Assembly: GCF_018255755.1 (NCBI RefSeq)
Contig: NZ_CP073766.1
Span: 248,001-312,000, forward strand
Reading direction: 5' to 3'
Length of the DNA: 64,000 bases
Origin: Chitinophaga sp. HK235
Lineage (GTDB): Bacteria; Bacteroidota; Bacteroidia; Chitinophagales; Chitinophagaceae
Content: more notes on this DNA, generated by a model
Databases searched by the model: none
What the model was told of the DNA's origin: nothing
What the model saw: the letters and a program-made list of their open reading frames with translations, nothing else
Numbering within the stretch: position 1 is the first letter of the stretch
The DNA's letters: not shown here

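Noticed and set aside
8699..63582. Dozens of minus-strand and alternative-frame open frames of 60-230 codons inside the NRPS genes
   Set aside because: They lie wholly inside strongly coding NRPS sequence and recur at matching places in repeated modules, which marks them as shadows of the same codons.
30712..64000. Possible frameshift or internal stop splitting the second NRPS into several genes
   Set aside because: Every domain motif checked from the docking domain to module 16 falls in the same frame as the ATG at 30712, and no terminated frame from that start exists in the window.
22600..64000. CRISPR or simple tandem repeats
   Set aside because: The repeated DNA is whole NRPS domains spaced by kilobases, not short direct repeats with spacers.
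1..64000. tRNA, rRNA or riboswitch genes
   Set aside because: No cloverleaf, ribosomal or known riboswitch pattern was recognised in the intergenic regions.

Overview
The window is chromosomal DNA of a Bacteroidota bacterium, most likely a Chitinophaga-like member of the Chitinophagaceae. This rests on family-level recognition, since no search was possible: a tail-fibre-like protein with the C-terminal 'HLPEIPSAKEV ... LLRKIEELTLYMI' region common in this phylum, weak ribosome-binding sites, promoter candidates of the TTG / TAnnTTTG type, a Bacteroidota-style Crp/Fnr regulator, and very large NRPS genes of moderate GC content.

Region 1 (1-8015) is an ordinary mosaic of single genes. It holds a 3'-truncated fibre-like surface protein (-), a secreted alpha/beta hydrolase (+), a YcaC-like isochorismatase-family hydrolase (-) divergent from a Crp/Fnr regulator (+), a class 3 lipase (-), a 229-bp relic of a transposable element with terminal inverted repeats, a SpoIID/LytB-domain lipoprotein (-), a 3' gene remnant, and a class V aminotransferase-fold PLP enzyme (-). 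Convergent pairs are separated by clear hairpin terminators.

Region 2 (8016-8719) is a 704-bp divergent intergenic region. It is the only upstream control region visible for the biosynthetic genes and contains a long imperfect hairpin.

Region 3 (8720-64000) is a giant nonribosomal peptide synthetase (NRPS) locus of two collinear genes 62 bp apart. The first (8720-30649, 7309 aa) has six modules: C-A-T-E / C-A-T / C-A-T / C-A-T / C-A-T-E / C-A-T. The second starts at 30712 with a TubC-type N-terminal docking domain and stays open to the window edge, giving at least 11,096 residues. It holds nine full modules and part of a tenth: C-A-T / C-A-T / C-A-T / C-A-T-E / C-A-T / C-A-T / C-A-T-E / C-A-T / C-A-T / C-A... 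At least 16 residues would therefore be assembled. The line opens with a condensation domain, so the first residue is probably N-acylated, as in a lipopeptide. No thioesterase is in the window, so chain release lies downstream.

Specificity codes read by eye predict: X1 (D) - X2 - Ile - Ile/Val - D-allo-Thr - Val/Ile - Val - Val - Thr - X10 (D, same code as X1) - Ile - Asn - D-allo-Thr - X14 - X15 - (Asn?) - ... The modules carry clear marks of internal duplication and recombination: three near-copies of a Thr module, a duplicated 11-12 / 15-16 block, chimeric adenylation and carrier domains, and one pair of adenylation domains that differ mainly in the substrate pocket. Module 8 has a DCL-type condensation domain with no epimerase before it. 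These are the most interesting features of the window.
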